DNA of 64,000 bases from Alnus glutinosa (Eukaryota; Streptophyta; Magnoliopsida; Fagales; Betulaceae). The notes beneath the pieces are model-generated. The model had not been told where the DNA came from, searched no databases, and was given only the letters and a program-made list of their open reading frames with translations. Numbering within the stretch: position 1 is the stretch's first letter; the number at the start of each line of letters is the position of its first letter. The stretch is from assembly GCF_958979055.1 (NCBI RefSeq), contig NC_084892.1, positions 6,279,501 through 6,343,500 of the forward strand, given 5' to 3'. A program made the translations under genes and the position numbers. This document shows, piece after piece, positions 37,146 through 48,668 of this stretch.

Positions 37146-38239
37146 TAAAAAAAGGTCTTTAAAGTAAAAAACTGTTAAATTTTGATTTGTCAAAAATTAG
37201 TATTCCTAGATCAATGAAATTATACATCTTCACATGTTTAAATAAATACTCTAGTATTATATGCTTTTCACTATTTTCAGACGAATAGTTTCTTTCAAAT
37301 TACAATTTAAATAAAGGCTTTGATCTGATATATTGCATGTAATGTTCTTCACTTCTTTCACCCAAACATATCACTTGAACCAATAGTTGAGGTTAACTGG
37401 AATATTATATATTTCAAATGCCATAATACTTAAACAACTAGTTAATATAGCTCTTTTAATTTTGAATAAGAAAATTTGTTGGAATAAAGAAGTTTTTCTT
37501 GGAGAAAATGTCGATAGCCAATCTAAAATACATTTTTTTTTCTTCCAAATAGTGTCAAGCCATTCAATTGTGATAATGCTATATATATGGTCTAATCCTT
37601 ATATATTGTTTCTCTATTTAACTTTCAAACAAGAAAATTTTTGTACTAGCTAGTACTATGAAACCGATGGCCGACAAAGAAATTTCTGGAAAAAACTATA
37701 TATGATTTTGGTGATGTAGTTGATTATTCTTGCAATATTTCAAGCTCAGGCCATTAATGTCCTTACCCCTCCCTCTCTTTGTCCCACTTTTCTCCCCATT
37801 CGTCTTCTTCAATCCTCTCAAAATAGCAATGCTCGTAGACAGCATTGCGTTGAAAGCACAATTGAAAATGTAAAGATATACCAAGAGCCATGCAAATGTT
37901 TCGCTGTGTTCATTCTATTTTTATCGTTTTGCATTGATCGGATTGAAACACGTAACGGTCAATTTTCAAGAGAGCAATATTACACTGCCAAAGCTCTATT
38001 TCGCTCGTGGAAATGCTTAGTGCTTTGCTTCAAGGGTAAGACAGTTGCCCACCCCCATGATGCAACTAGCTTGTTTGGTACGTACGTTGTCTTCAAAAGT
38101 TCATTTGAGTTGTCATCTCCATGTGTAAACTCGGCCTTCAAGGATACGAATGTGCACTCCCATGAGCAAGATATCTTATGTAATACATATTTCTTCAATT
38201 TTCTCTCTTCCAAAGTTATATATATGGATGTTTCTTCAA
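36428..38239. other. Spacer between the two direct duplicates
   Basis: It contains a 181-bp MITE (36770-36950) and a T-run of about 37 bases ending near 37144. The 189-codon plus-strand frame at 37720-38289 has no internal support: it begins at TTG and shows no domain. Confidence 0.5.
36770..36950. mobile_element. 181-bp Mutator-type MITE, perfect 9-bp target duplication
   Basis: The ends are GAGTAATGTTTCTTACACAA and the complement of the same sequence, continuing inward as an about 50-bp inverted repeat. TATATTTAT flanks it exactly (36761-36769 and 36951-36959). The centre contains GGACCCACATGTTGAAAAAC. Diverged relatives lie at 4529-4702 and 8610-8777. Confidence 0.9.
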
Positions 38240-39074
38240 TGATCATCGGGTTAATAGGTCATGTAAAAAATTGTTCGTCATTATTTTAAATGTCGGTTTT
38301 GATCATGAAGAAGCATGTAGGAGGTAATTATAACCCAGCTCATTTAATTAAACGGGTCAGATTTATCAACTCTAACTATTTAATTTCGTGTTGAGTTCAT
38401 ATCGATCGAGTTCGAATGACGTAATTTACCGATCAAGAATATCAATATTATTGTCAAATGTATTCGGGGACCATACTTTGAGTCTTGACAGTTTCTTTGA
38501 TTTCTATTTCTAGTTTCAATTATCAACGAACTTCTTCCAAATATGGCATTTTTAAATGTCTTTGCTATCTTTGATCAACTCCCCATTCCACTTTTGTTGT
38601 CAAATCAAATTTCAGTGCGTGTCTAATTTGATAAGTACCAACACAATTTAAGCCCCAAATGCCCTTTACATTATGGTAGATGGGCAACAGAAAAATATAG
38701 GTTAGTCTTGTTGTTAGGGTGACATATATAGGATTTATAGTTGAGTTAAAATAAAGTTTCCATTAATTAGGATTAAAGTTAATTTTAATATTTGGGTTAT
38801 CCTATTATAAGTCTATTATGATTTGAATGTAGTAATTGGGTTGGGATTAGAGTTGCATTAGAATTACTGTAGCTTGTTTATTTAAGAACTATCTATCAAT
38901 AACAAAATCATTATTGAGGAATTTTATCAAACAATTGTGGTCTTTCTTATCCGACAAGAATTCTCACTATTTGCTTCTTGTTGATATCGATCGGACCTAT
39001 CACTTGTTTACTCCTACATGGTGTTCTTTGGCAAGAATTGAGATGAGGAGGACTAGAGTTAAACTTGTGACCCC
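38240..39074. repeat. Direct duplication, copy 2 (empty MITE site)
   Basis: This is the partner of 35269-36427. It lacks the Tourist MITE and keeps the uninterrupted target site at about 39035-39045. The two copies are in the same orientation, about 3 kb apart. Confidence 0.9.
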
Positions 39075-39888
39075 CCGAATGTCATATGGCTTTAAATCAC
39101 CATTGGATCAAAATTTAATAATATCATTTCAAATTTAATGATAATTTTAATAGTCATATAACATTTTAAAAGACACAAATAAGACTTTAATCCTTCTTAT
39201 AGAATTAATAAAATAGGCTAAGGCTGTTGGTGGTAGATAATTCAACCGCCGTGGTTGACAGATGCCTAACTATATTGGGCGACAACACCCCTCAATCACC
39301 ATTTTTTATTTTTTTATTTAAAGAATATAATTATATTTTTCTGACATTTTTATTATCTTGTTTGATGAAAACATTAGTGGAGGTCTTAATTTGCTATTAA
39401 AAAAAAAAAAAAAAACTCAGAAAAAATGGAGGTCTTGAAATTAATATATTAAAAATAAAATTAATATTCATTTGGTATTAACCAAAAATAAACAAAAGAA
39501 AATAAACAAAACATTTATTTCTTAATATATTTCAATTTTCAACTCAAACACTTATTAAAATGGAACCTGACATTTTGTCGTGATCATCCCGCTTCAACTA
39601 CTACATTGCTACCCTTGTTGTGTTAAAATTTGGGTTGTTACTCATAATAGATTTCAATGTAAAATGATTTTTTGTTATAATAAGGCTAGGGGCTCGGGCT
39701 GGGGCTAAGCTGTTTTTTTTGGCAAGGGCAAAGCTTAATTATTTTTGTCCAAATATATAGATTTACCTATATATTTATATACTACAGTAAATAAAATTTT
39801 CCAAAAAGAGGGAAAAGCTACTGCCAATATCGACCATCCCCTCCGCCGTCTCTAAAGTGGAGGTTGGAGATTGCTATATAATTTCCTT
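39075..39888. other. AT-rich intergenic DNA
   Basis: No gene or defined repeat is seen. A-runs lie at about 39399-39415. Confidence 0.45.
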
Positions 39889-40072
39889 CTCTTTTTTTTT
39901 TTTTTGATGAATAAAACCCTTTATAAAACCAAACAAAGCTTTACAACACTCCAGTCAAAACTGGAATCAAAATCCCAGCAGGGATAACAACCAAACCCCA
40001 ACAACTCCCAAAAAAACAAGAGCCAAAAACACAAACAAGAACTTAATGCAGAGCAGCAAACCAATACAAACA
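39889..40072 (-). mobile_element. Short non-LTR retrotransposon copy with 13-bp target duplication
   Basis: A T-run at about 39892-39905 marks the 3' tail on the minus strand. ATATAATTTCCTT flanks the insert exactly at 39876-39888 and 40073-40085. The 184-bp body is non-coding. It is either a heavily 5'-truncated LINE or a SINE. Confidence 0.75.
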
Positions 40073-40085
40073 ATATAATTTCCTT

Positions 40086-40519
40086 AATCAAAACTTTGAA
40101 TGAAAACTTATTTTTCTCTTAAAAATAGGGGTTGGATTGGATTCCTAGCTAACCCTTGGAAACTAGAAGTAAAAAAGAATAAATAAGACAGGACAGTTTT
40201 CCTTCATACTTGATTAGATTTTTCTAATCAAATTTATAATATTAACATCTGTCAAAACATACATGTAAAATGTACATATTTTATTTTAAATACATGTGAA
40301 AATCAAGTTAAAAGTTTCGTGAAATTTCTCATAAAATCAAAAATGAAGTTTTCATTTTGTACATGCCAGATCATGAATTAGTAACCGCATCCAATGTTCT
40401 CTAAAAAAAATCCAAATTGTTTCGAACATTCTGTTTTTGGAATGAAATATTTATGGAATCCCATGAATATAATCTAACCTTATTCTATAGTATTTACATG
40501 AGATTCAATCTTTCTTATT
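40086..40519. other. AT-rich intergenic DNA
   Basis: Nothing recognisable is seen. Confidence 0.45.
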
Positions 40520-40740
40520 ATTGGATCCGGCTACTATGCGGTAGAAAATAGTACAGCTGGGATTCCCATGGAAAAATACTTTGACTTCTCTGTTAGTTAG
40601 CCTTTTTTTATTTTTAGAATGTTCACGCTTCCTCTTTTTCTTCTCTCTCATTTTATTTTCTTTCCCTTCTTCTCTTCTCTTCCTCTTCTTTTCTCTTCTC
40701 TTCGGTTCCAGAAACATATGAGTTTCTTTTCTTCTCTTTT
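40520..40740. repeat. Left arm of a large foldback repeat
   Basis: This segment (CTACTATGCGG...CCCATGGAAAAATAC...AGAATGTTCACGC...AACATATGAGT) is matched in inverted orientation at 48171-48400. Frames over its CT-rich tract are low-complexity and not genes. Confidence 0.75.
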
Positions 40741-41182
40741 TAGTTTTTTTTTCCCTTGAAATGTTCCATCCAGCCTAGAAAATCCACCAAAAGAACAACC
40801 CAAATCAAACCCATCAATTAGAATCTTAGCAACCTCAATGAAACTCAAATTGAAACTCTAATACCCATTCGGTGTGGAGTTCGAACAAATAACAAAACCA
40901 GTCTAATCAGTCAAGAACCGAAATAACCAAATTTCATCTACAATCAACCCAAGAAATTGAAGACTCAAGAGCTAGAGAGGAAGAGGATCTACCTTGAAGA
41001 AATCCATTTTGCTTCAACCGGTCACTCTCTCTCTTTCTCGGTCCAGCTCTCACGAGCTCTCTTTATTTTCTCTCACTTTCTGTATCTCTCTTGCTCTTCC
41101 GCTCTCTCTCTCTCTGTTTTTGTATCACTCTCGCTCTTTCTATATCTAGAACCGAAAGGAAGAAGAGAAGAGAAAAGAAGAG
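40741..41182. other. Loop of the foldback repeat, host of the gypsy insertion
   Basis: CT-rich sequence without a gene. From about 41149 it begins a further copy of the right arm (TCTAGAACCGAAAGG), which is broken at 41182 by the gypsy element and resumes after 48064. Confidence 0.6.
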
Positions 41183-41741
41183 TGTAAAGAATTTTCTTTC
41201 TTCAACTGTAATACTTGCTAGATTATGGATAATAATGGATGGATGATTATACGGATTGAATGTATGAAATGATTTAAGGAAAGGAAATGAATGGATACTG
41301 CTGTGGCTATATTGATTGAATCCAAAGGAACATAAACTGGGCAATTCGAGAAGCCCAAGGTCTCCAAAGTAATCAAGAACAGTAACAGGCTACAAACTTC
41401 AATGAATGAAAACTAACTTTACAAAAGGCTATATAAGCCCAAAACAAAGCAAAACTAATTCAGCCCAAGGCTCGAGATTCTCGGCACAAATCCAGCCCAC
41501 ACACGTTCCTGTATAACAGCAACGTGCATGTTAACCCTCATTGTGCAAAACGCACCGTCTCACTTCTCCAGCAAGTGGTCACCAGCTGTAAGCCAATACA
41601 AGCTCCCCTCCATGAGCTTCTGCCACGTCGCACTCCAGCCTCTAGTATCACCTTCTCCTTTTGCCAACCCTAACACCTTCCATACCTCAGCGCCTCCTCC
41701 TGCAACATAGCCGTTAGGCTATGGTTGTAAGGCACATGACA
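41183..41741 (-). repeat. 3' LTR of the gypsy element
   Basis: This is 559 bp with ends TGTAAAG and CATGACA. It is the uninterrupted copy and shows the pre-insertion sequence GTTAGGCTATGG where the other LTR carries the solo LTR. Confidence 0.92.
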
Positions 41742-41745
41742 AATG

Positions 41746-41759
41746 TCCCCCCTTTAAAA
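41746..41759 (-). other. Polypurine tract of the gypsy element
   Basis: The minus strand reads TTTTAAAGGGGGGA a few bases inside the 3' LTR, the standard place for plus-strand priming. It overlaps the stop codon region of the pol frame. Confidence 0.8.
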
Positions 41760-44700
41760 CAACTTGCCCACAATGTGTGGGTAGGTGTCCTGCAATTTGT
41801 AGAGAACCTCCCAAGTACTGTCTTCCATCGGCGCTCCATGCCACTGAACGAGAACCTCCGTAGCTTCCCGCTAACTGATCTTCCTCATCCGGCTGTCCAA
41901 AATAGCCTCAGGTTCTGGTTTCAGCTCCCAATGTCGATCGACTGGTGGTAAAGTGGGAATAGGTAAGATTTGCTGACCCAACTTCTTCTTTAAACAAGAA
42001 ACATGAAATACAGGGTGTATTCTTGATGTGGGTGGTAGATTTAGTTTATAAGCTACTGAACCAAGCTTCTGATTGATTTGATAGGGCCCATAAAATTTGG
42101 GAGCCAACTTCAAATTCCAGTGCATGGCTACAGATTTTTGACAGTAAGGTTGAAGGCGTAGGTATACCCATTCACCCACTTCAAAACTACATTTTGTTCT
42201 GAGTTTGTCAGCATATGTCTTCATTCTGCTTTGGGCCTTTGTTAAGTTCTCTTTAAGTAGATGAATAATCTGTTCCCTGCTTTTTGACTGATAATCTACT
42301 ACTGCATTAGCTGTTGTTCCTGATACATATGATAGCAGTCTAGGTGGGGGATAGCCATAGAGTGCTTCAAACGGAGTTAGTTCAATAAAAGAATGGTGGT
42401 TAGTGTTATACCACCATTTGTCCATAGGTAACCACTGAGTCCAAGCCGTAGGCTTCATTCCAACATAACATCTGAGATACCCTTCTAAACACTTATTCAG
42501 AGCCTCTGTTTGACCATCAGACTAATGATGATAGGCTGAACTGAAAGCCAAATTAGTTCCCTGTAACCGAAACAATTCTTTCCAAAAAGAACTAGTAAAA
42601 ATAGCATCGCGGTCAGAGACTATAGTTTGAGGTAGACCATGTAGTTTAAAGATCTAGTAAAGAATAAATTGGCCACTGCCACAGCTGTGTAAGGATGGGA
42701 CAGAGATAAGAAATGACCATACTTAGTGAGTCGATCCACAACCACTAGTATCACACTGTGACCATGAGAGAGAGGCAATCCATCTATGAAATCCATAGAA
42801 ATATCATACCAACACTGACTAGGAATGGGTAAAGGTTGTAATAACCCTGCAGGATGAACATTCTCAACTTTAGAAGCTTGACAGACTGAACATTCTTTGA
42901 TCAATTTCCTGATGTCCTTTCTCATGCCCGACCAAAGAAATCAGTCTTAGCCCTTTGCATTGTTTTATGATACCCCGAATGGCCAGCCTGAGGATTTGAG
43001 TGAATATAATGCAGTATTTTCTCCTTAAAATGAGAAGTCTTGACTATATAAATCCCGCCCTTCTTCAAGATCAACTCTTGCTGTAGAGTAAAACCCTTAG
43101 GAGCATGAGAGCCTTCTTTCAACTGTTGTAATAAAGACTGGGTCTCCGGGTCTGTAGAGTAACTGAACTTCAACTCTTGTAACCAAGTGGGTGTTGGAAA
43201 TCAAATTAAAGAGCAAGTAGGTTCCTGCAAACCCTGATCTTCAAATACCCTGGATAAGGCATCAGCTACCTTGTTCTCCTTGCCTTTCTTATACTCGATA
43301 ACAAAGTCATAGCCTAACAGCTTAGACATCCACCTTTGTTGAGTTACTGTACCTACTTTCTGCTCTAAAAGAAACTTTAAAGACTGCTGGTCAGTTTTAA
43401 TAATGAAAGACTGCCCTAGAAGATAGGGCCTCCACTTCTGACCTGCAGAAATTAAGGATAATAACTCTTTCTCATATGTAGAAAGAAAATAGCTTTACCT
43501 TTTAAAGCCTGACTCATAAAAGCAATCGGTTGTCCTTCTTGCATTAAAATAGCCCCTATTCCCAACCCACTAGCATCACATTCAATCGTAAAGGGCTTAG
43601 TAATCTGGCAGCCTTAGAACCGGTGGGTGTGTGACTGCATGCTTAAGTGCTTGGAAGGCCTTAGAAGCATCTTCACTCCACTTAAAAGAATTCTTTCTGA
43701 GTAAAGTAGTTAGAGGAGTAGCAATAATCCTATATCCTCGAATAAATTTTCTGTAATATCTGGTAAGTCCCAAAAAACCCCTTAGAGACTTAATCGTTGA
43801 AGGGATGGGCCAATTAGACATAGCTGTAATTTTAGAAGTGTCAATGCTCACCCCCTGTTCTGAAATAAAATGGCCCAAATAATCAATCACCCCTACCCCA
43901 AATCTGCACTTGGATTTCTTAGCATACAACTGATTAGTTTGCAATACCCGAAGTACCTATCTCAAATGATCTCCATGTTCCTCAATTGACTTGTTATACA
44001 CCAAAATGTCATCAAAAAACACTAAAACAAATTTTCTGAGGAAGGGTTTGAATACTTCATTCATTAAACCTTGAAACGTAGATGGTGCATTGGTTAGCCC
44101 AAAAGGCATAACCAGAAATTCATAGTGACCCTCATGGGTCCTAAATGCTGTTTTGGGAATATCTTCCTCCTTGACTCTAATTTGATGGTATCCCGATCTG
44201 AGATCCAACTTAGAAAATATTCTAGCACCAAAAAGTTCATCCAGCAGCTCATCAATCACTGGAATTGGAAACTTATCCTTGATAGTTTCCTGGTTCAAAT
44301 CCCTATAATCCATACACATTCTCCAACTCCCATCTGCCTTCATAACCAGTAAAACGGGTGAAGAAAATGGGCTTTGACTGGCTCGAATGACCCCTGATTT
44401 CAACAAATCCCGGACAATTTTTTCAATTTCCATTTTCTGGTAATACGGGTATCTATAGGGCCGAACACACACTGGCTTTGTATTTTCCTTCAACAAAATT
44501 CCGTAGTCATAGGACCTCATAGGAGGTAGCCCTGTAGGTTCCTCAAAAATCCCTTGAAACTCCGTCAATAAGTTCGCAAATAACGGATTTATAGTTTCTG
44601 TAGTGACAGGGTCCTCACCCCCCAACAGTTGTAACATCACCCCTTTATTAGAGGACCTTAGAAACTTAGAACCTTCCGCCACTGAAATCTCAGTGGGGGT

Positions 44701-45235
44701 TAATCCTTGCAACAAAATCTGCTCACCCTTCCAACTAAAGAGCATAGTTAATTTCAAAAAGTCCCAAATAATAGGACCTAAGGTTCTAAGCCATTGAATA
44801 CCGAGCACCAAATCACAACCACCCAAAGTGAAAACATAAAATTCTGTGCAAAAATTATTCCCTTGCACCCTTATAGACACTGCAGGACATGTGCCCTCAC
44901 TAGACATAAGCTGACCATTAGCAACCTTTACAGCAATCACCTTAGATGTCAATGTAGGGAACCATGCCTTAGCAACGATAGCCGGATCCAAGAAGTTGTG
45001 TGTACTTCCTGAATCCACTAAAATGACTACCATTTGCTGCTGAATAATCCCCACAATACGCATGGTATTAGGGCTAGGAGAACCTGAAATAGCATGAATA
45101 GAGATTTTTGGAGTTTCTACACACTCCACAAAATTTTGTTCCTCCACCATATTAACCCCATCAATAGAATCAAAGAAAACTTCCTCAACTGGTTCCCATG
45201 TTGAATTTCTACCCCTGTCATCAGGTACAACTTAG
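41754..45235 (-). pseudogene. Gypsy pol: protease, reverse transcriptase, RNase H, integrase, chromodomain
   Basis: The protease has an Asp-Ser-Gly active site (about 45030). Reverse transcriptase has FFDDILVY (about 44010). The RNase H region spans about 43200-43590. Integrase has a His2Cys2 finger (HIH...CSVCQ-type, about 42870-43020) and its Asp-containing core (MDFIDGLP, about 42790). A chromodomain (VLVQWHG...STWE) lies at about 41770-41865. Breaks include in-frame stops at 43957 and about 41870, and frameshifts near 43597, 43500, 42935, 42650 and at the gag junction. The product cannot be made as one protein. Confidence 0.9.
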
Positions 45236-46099
45236 GAGTTTTGCAAATATGAGAAGAACTCCACTTCTCATCGCAAGAGTAACAAAGGCCTTTAGCCCTC
45301 ATTTCCCTCATCTGGGCAGGAGATATTCTATGAACCGGCATAGTAGGAGGAACTTTTTTGACAAAAGGGTTTGAAACTTCATCCTTCTTAGGACCCAAAT
45401 TCTGATCACCAAAACTACTGGATTGACCATAGGCTGTCTGTTTTCCATAGACTGAAAAACCAGAAGAACCTAATTGTTTAAACCCCCTTCTAGAACTCAA
45501 GACATACTCTTCTTGTATCTTGGCTAAGCCAAAAGCTTGCCCAAGACTGGTAGGGGCCAACATCCGAACTGGCAACCTTATATCATCCTTAAGGCCACTC
45601 AAAAAATAACTAAGTTTGTATGGCTCAGTTAAACCCCTTAATCTATTGGACAAGACTTCAAACTGGGCCTTATAAGCAGCCACATAATGGGTTTGTCTCA
45701 ATCGGGTAAAGGACTCCATGGGGTCATCATAAGCTGTTGGTCCAAATCTTACTAAACAGGCTTTAGCAAAAGTATCCCATGTATTGACTAACCCACTAAA
45801 TTCAGCATCCTGAACCAAATAAGGGCTTCACCTTCCATATGAAAAGAAACAATGGGAATTCGGTCCATACCTTGGGTTTGATTAAAATCAAAATACTGAG
45901 TAACTTTGTAGAGCCAATTTGCAAGATTGTCCCCATCAAACCTTGGGAAGTCCATCCTATTGAACTGGTTCTGGTAAGGTCTCCCACCTCCTGAACTTTT
46001 TCCTTCATGATACTCATGATACTGTCTGCGATCTTCATTTTCTGACCTCACGGATTTCTCCTGCAACATGGCATTCATGGTTGCTGTTAAAGTTTCCAT
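45117..46099 (-). pseudogene. Gypsy gag (capsid and zinc knuckle), frameshifted
   Basis: The capsid-like region (FPRFDGDN...WL, then a WDTF...F segment typical of retrotransposon gag) is split by a one-base loss near 45818. It is followed by a knuckle-like CYSCDEKW...H...C. A second frameshift near 45200 separates it from the protease frame. Confidence 0.85.
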
Positions 46100-46203
46100 T
46101 TGTTTCTTGATTTAAGCCAAATCGCCGACCTGCTTCTACATAGCATCAAGATCACGCTGCATCTGCGTCATTCTGGTGTTGTCCGCCATGTGTAGAATCG
46201 TCT

Positions 46204-46216
46204 GAATCTGATACCA
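46204..46216 (-). other. Primer-binding site, initiator tRNA-Met type
   Basis: The minus strand reads TGGTATCAGATTC two bases inside the 5' LTR. TGGTATCAGA is the usual complement of the plant initiator tRNA-Met 3' end. The last bases deviate from the common GAGC. Confidence 0.85.
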
Positions 46217-46218
46217 AT

Positions 46219-48064
46219 TGTAAAGAATTTTCTTTCTTCAACTGTAATACTTGCTGGATTATGGATAATAATGGATGGATGATTATACAGATTGAATGTA
46301 TGAAATGATTTAAGGAAAGGAAGTGAATGGATTCTGCTGTGGCTATATTGATTGAATCCAAAGGAACATAAACTGGGCAATTTGAGAAGCCCAAGGTCTC
46401 CAAAGTAATAAAGAACAATAACAGGCTACAAACTTCAATGAATGAAAACTAACTTTACAAAAGGCTATATAAGCCCAAAACAAAGTAAAACTAATTCAGC
46501 CCAAGGCCCGAGATTCTCGGCACAAATCCAGCCCACGCACGTTCCTATATAACAACAACGTGCGTGTTAACCCTCCTTGTGCAAAACCCACCATCTCACT
46601 TCTCCAGCAAGTGGTCACCAGCTGTTGCCCACTTCTCACCAGCTGTAAGCCAATACATGCTCCCCCCCATGAGCTTCTGCCACGTCGCACTCCAGCCTCT
46701 AGTGTCACCTTCTCCTTTTGCCAACCCTAACACCTTCCATACCTCAGCGCCTCCTCCTGCAACATAGCCGTTAGGTGATGAGTGCCAAATATTGTGTATT
46801 TGGACCCCTTGATTTACATTAGTTAGACCTTTAGCCTTGTTATTTTCTGATGCTTTGATTAGTTTTTGTGTTTTATGTTTTGTAGGTCAATAAGTGAGGA
46901 ATGGCAAAATTCATGTGGAATTGCTTGGATAATTAAGAAGTTCTGAAGAACTCGATCGATCGAATATAAATACGATTGATCGAATTTTGCCCGAAGTCGA
47001 TCGATCGAAATTTCCCAGAACTTACTTTTGCAGAAGCGTGCCAAAACACCCAATCAGGAGCTTCTCCATGACAAAAAGCAGTTCTCCCTCTGATTTTCGC
47101 AGCAGAACACGCTGGTTTCGTGATCTTGGTTGTCTCTAGTAAGAGAGGAACCCTAGAGGGGGTTAGAAGAGTCATTTTACATGGGTTTCTAGCCCTAAAT
47201 TCCTTCTATAAAAGCCATAGCCATGCCTCCTTGTTAGAGAGTTCAGAGAACAGTAGTTAGGTTTAATTTCGTTCATTTCATAGTGTATTTCAGTAGCTTT
47301 TGTTCTTAGACACTTTCTCTTTGTAAAGCCTTTCTTTTATTTCCATGTTTGTTCTTCATTTTTTTGTGGTGTTCTTAGTCATGGAAGGCTAGTAACCTCA
47401 ACTGAGGTTGAGGATGAAACCTTTCCATTAATGACACTCACACTCTTGTTATACTACTTGCACATTTGATGATATATCATATTTGTTGTTCAAGTTCCAT
47501 TCATTTAAATGCTTTATCTTTTGCAATGAATGTGGTTGTTAGTAGATATAGGACATTTAATGTGTTTCAACCGATGGATACATTGTTTTATCGATTTGAA
47601 TAATGATATCCATTGTGATTTGTTCATTGAATGGATACATTGGATGATTTGATTTCAAATGGGTACTTTTTGTGATTTATCTTTGAGTTGGATTCATTTA
47701 ATGGTTCTAGAGTTTGTAGTTAAGACATTTGAATGACATCCAAAGCTTAATGTTCTTTGGGTGTTCAAGTGGAAACCAAGAGTGTGAGTTGTTGGATTTG
47801 GTTTGGTAGATACCTTAGCCTTAGTTCATTTTAATTTGCATATTTCATTTCATCTTTTTTATTTAGTCTTTTACTCTTGAATCAATCCTTAAACTTTTGG
47901 AACTAGGTTAAAATGAGGTTGATTAAACAAGACACCAACATTTGACTATTTCCTTGTGGATTCGACCTCGCACTTGCACACACTATATTGCAAACGATTC
48001 GTGCGCTTGCAAGTACTCATTAAAACACACACATCATTAGGCTATGGTTGTAAGGCACATGACA
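46219..48064 (-). repeat. 5' LTR of the gypsy element, split by a solo LTR
   Basis: LTR sequence lies at 46219-46775 and 48042-48064, interrupted by 46776-48036. It also has a 21-bp internal duplication (CACCAGCTG...CACCAGCTG) at about 46616-46646 that the other LTR lacks. Confidence 0.9.
46776..48036 (+). mobile_element. Solo LTR inside the gypsy 5' LTR, TTAGG duplication
   Basis: The 1261-bp insert starts TGATGAGTGCC and ends ACACATCA, with TG..CA borders. It is flanked exactly by TTAGG (46771-46775 and 48037-48041). It has no coding region, primer site or second LTR, so it is a solo LTR left by recombination. A TATAAAA box at 47207-47213 gives its orientation. The parent family is not identified. 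Confidence 0.88.
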
Positions 48065-48069
48065 AAGAG

Positions 48070-48420
48070 AAAGAGAAGAAGCAAGGAAAGAAAATAAAAG
48101 GAGAGAGAAGAAAAGGGAGGAGGTGTGAACATTCTAAAAAAATAATAAAATAAATAAAAAAGAAGAAAAGAGACTCATATGTTTCTAGAACCAAAGAGAA
48201 GAAGAGAAGAGAAAAGAAAAGGAGGAAGAGAAGAGAAGAAGCAGGGAAAGAAAAGAAAAGGAGAGAAGAAAAAGAGGAGGCGTGAACATTCTAAGGAAAA
48301 AAAAAAACTAAAAATAGGCTAACTAACGGAGAAGCCATGGTATTTTTCCATGTGAATCTCAACTGAGCCTTAGAAAAAAGTACTGCAGACCGCATAGTAG
48401 CTAGATTTATTAGTGCATTC
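48070..48420. repeat. Right arms of the foldback repeat, partly duplicated
   Basis: Purine-rich sequence ending in GAACATTCTAA occurs twice (about 48070-48140, continuing the copy begun at 41149, and about 48171-48298). The second continues through CCATGGTATTTTTCCATG to GACCGCATAGTAG, the complement of the left arm at 40520-40740. Confidence 0.7.
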
Positions 48421-48630
48421 CTAATAGCCTCATCAAAAAATTTAGCTATTTTGGTGAGTCAATTTGATAAAAATACTAAAAAATCACTCCCAGCAGCCTC
48501 ACCACTTTAACCAAAAAGTTTTAGTGAGTGAAAATACTAACCAATTTTGATGAGTAATATTTACTCACCAACTTTCTGACCAATTTTGTTTCTCCTTTAT
48601 CTCTTACATGATCAACACATTTTTTTCTCT

Positions 48631-48668
<38 letters not shown>

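Larger units (their letters stand above)
41183..48064 (-). mobile_element. Ty3/gypsy chromovirus, full-length but degenerate
   Basis: LTRs of TGTAAAG...CATGACA type bound the element. AAGAG is duplicated exactly at 41178-41182 and 48065-48069. Internal order on the minus strand is primer-binding site, gag, protease, reverse transcriptase, RNase H, integrase, chromodomain and polypurine tract. That order, with a C-terminal chromodomain, defines a Ty3/gypsy chromovirus. The LTRs differ by about 20 substitutions by eye, so the insertion is not very recent. The 5' LTR carries a 1261-bp solo LTR. Several frame breaks make autonomous activity unlikely. Confidence 0.93.

Noticed and set aside
37720..38289. 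189-codon plus-strand open frame between the direct duplicates
   Set aside because: It starts at TTG, has no recognisable domain, and its end is not conserved as coding sequence in the duplicate copy. A minus-strand frame overlaps it with equal plausibility.
40505..40848. Lysine/arginine/glutamate-rich frames
   Set aside because: They are translations of a CT/GA-rich low-complexity tract in the foldback arm.
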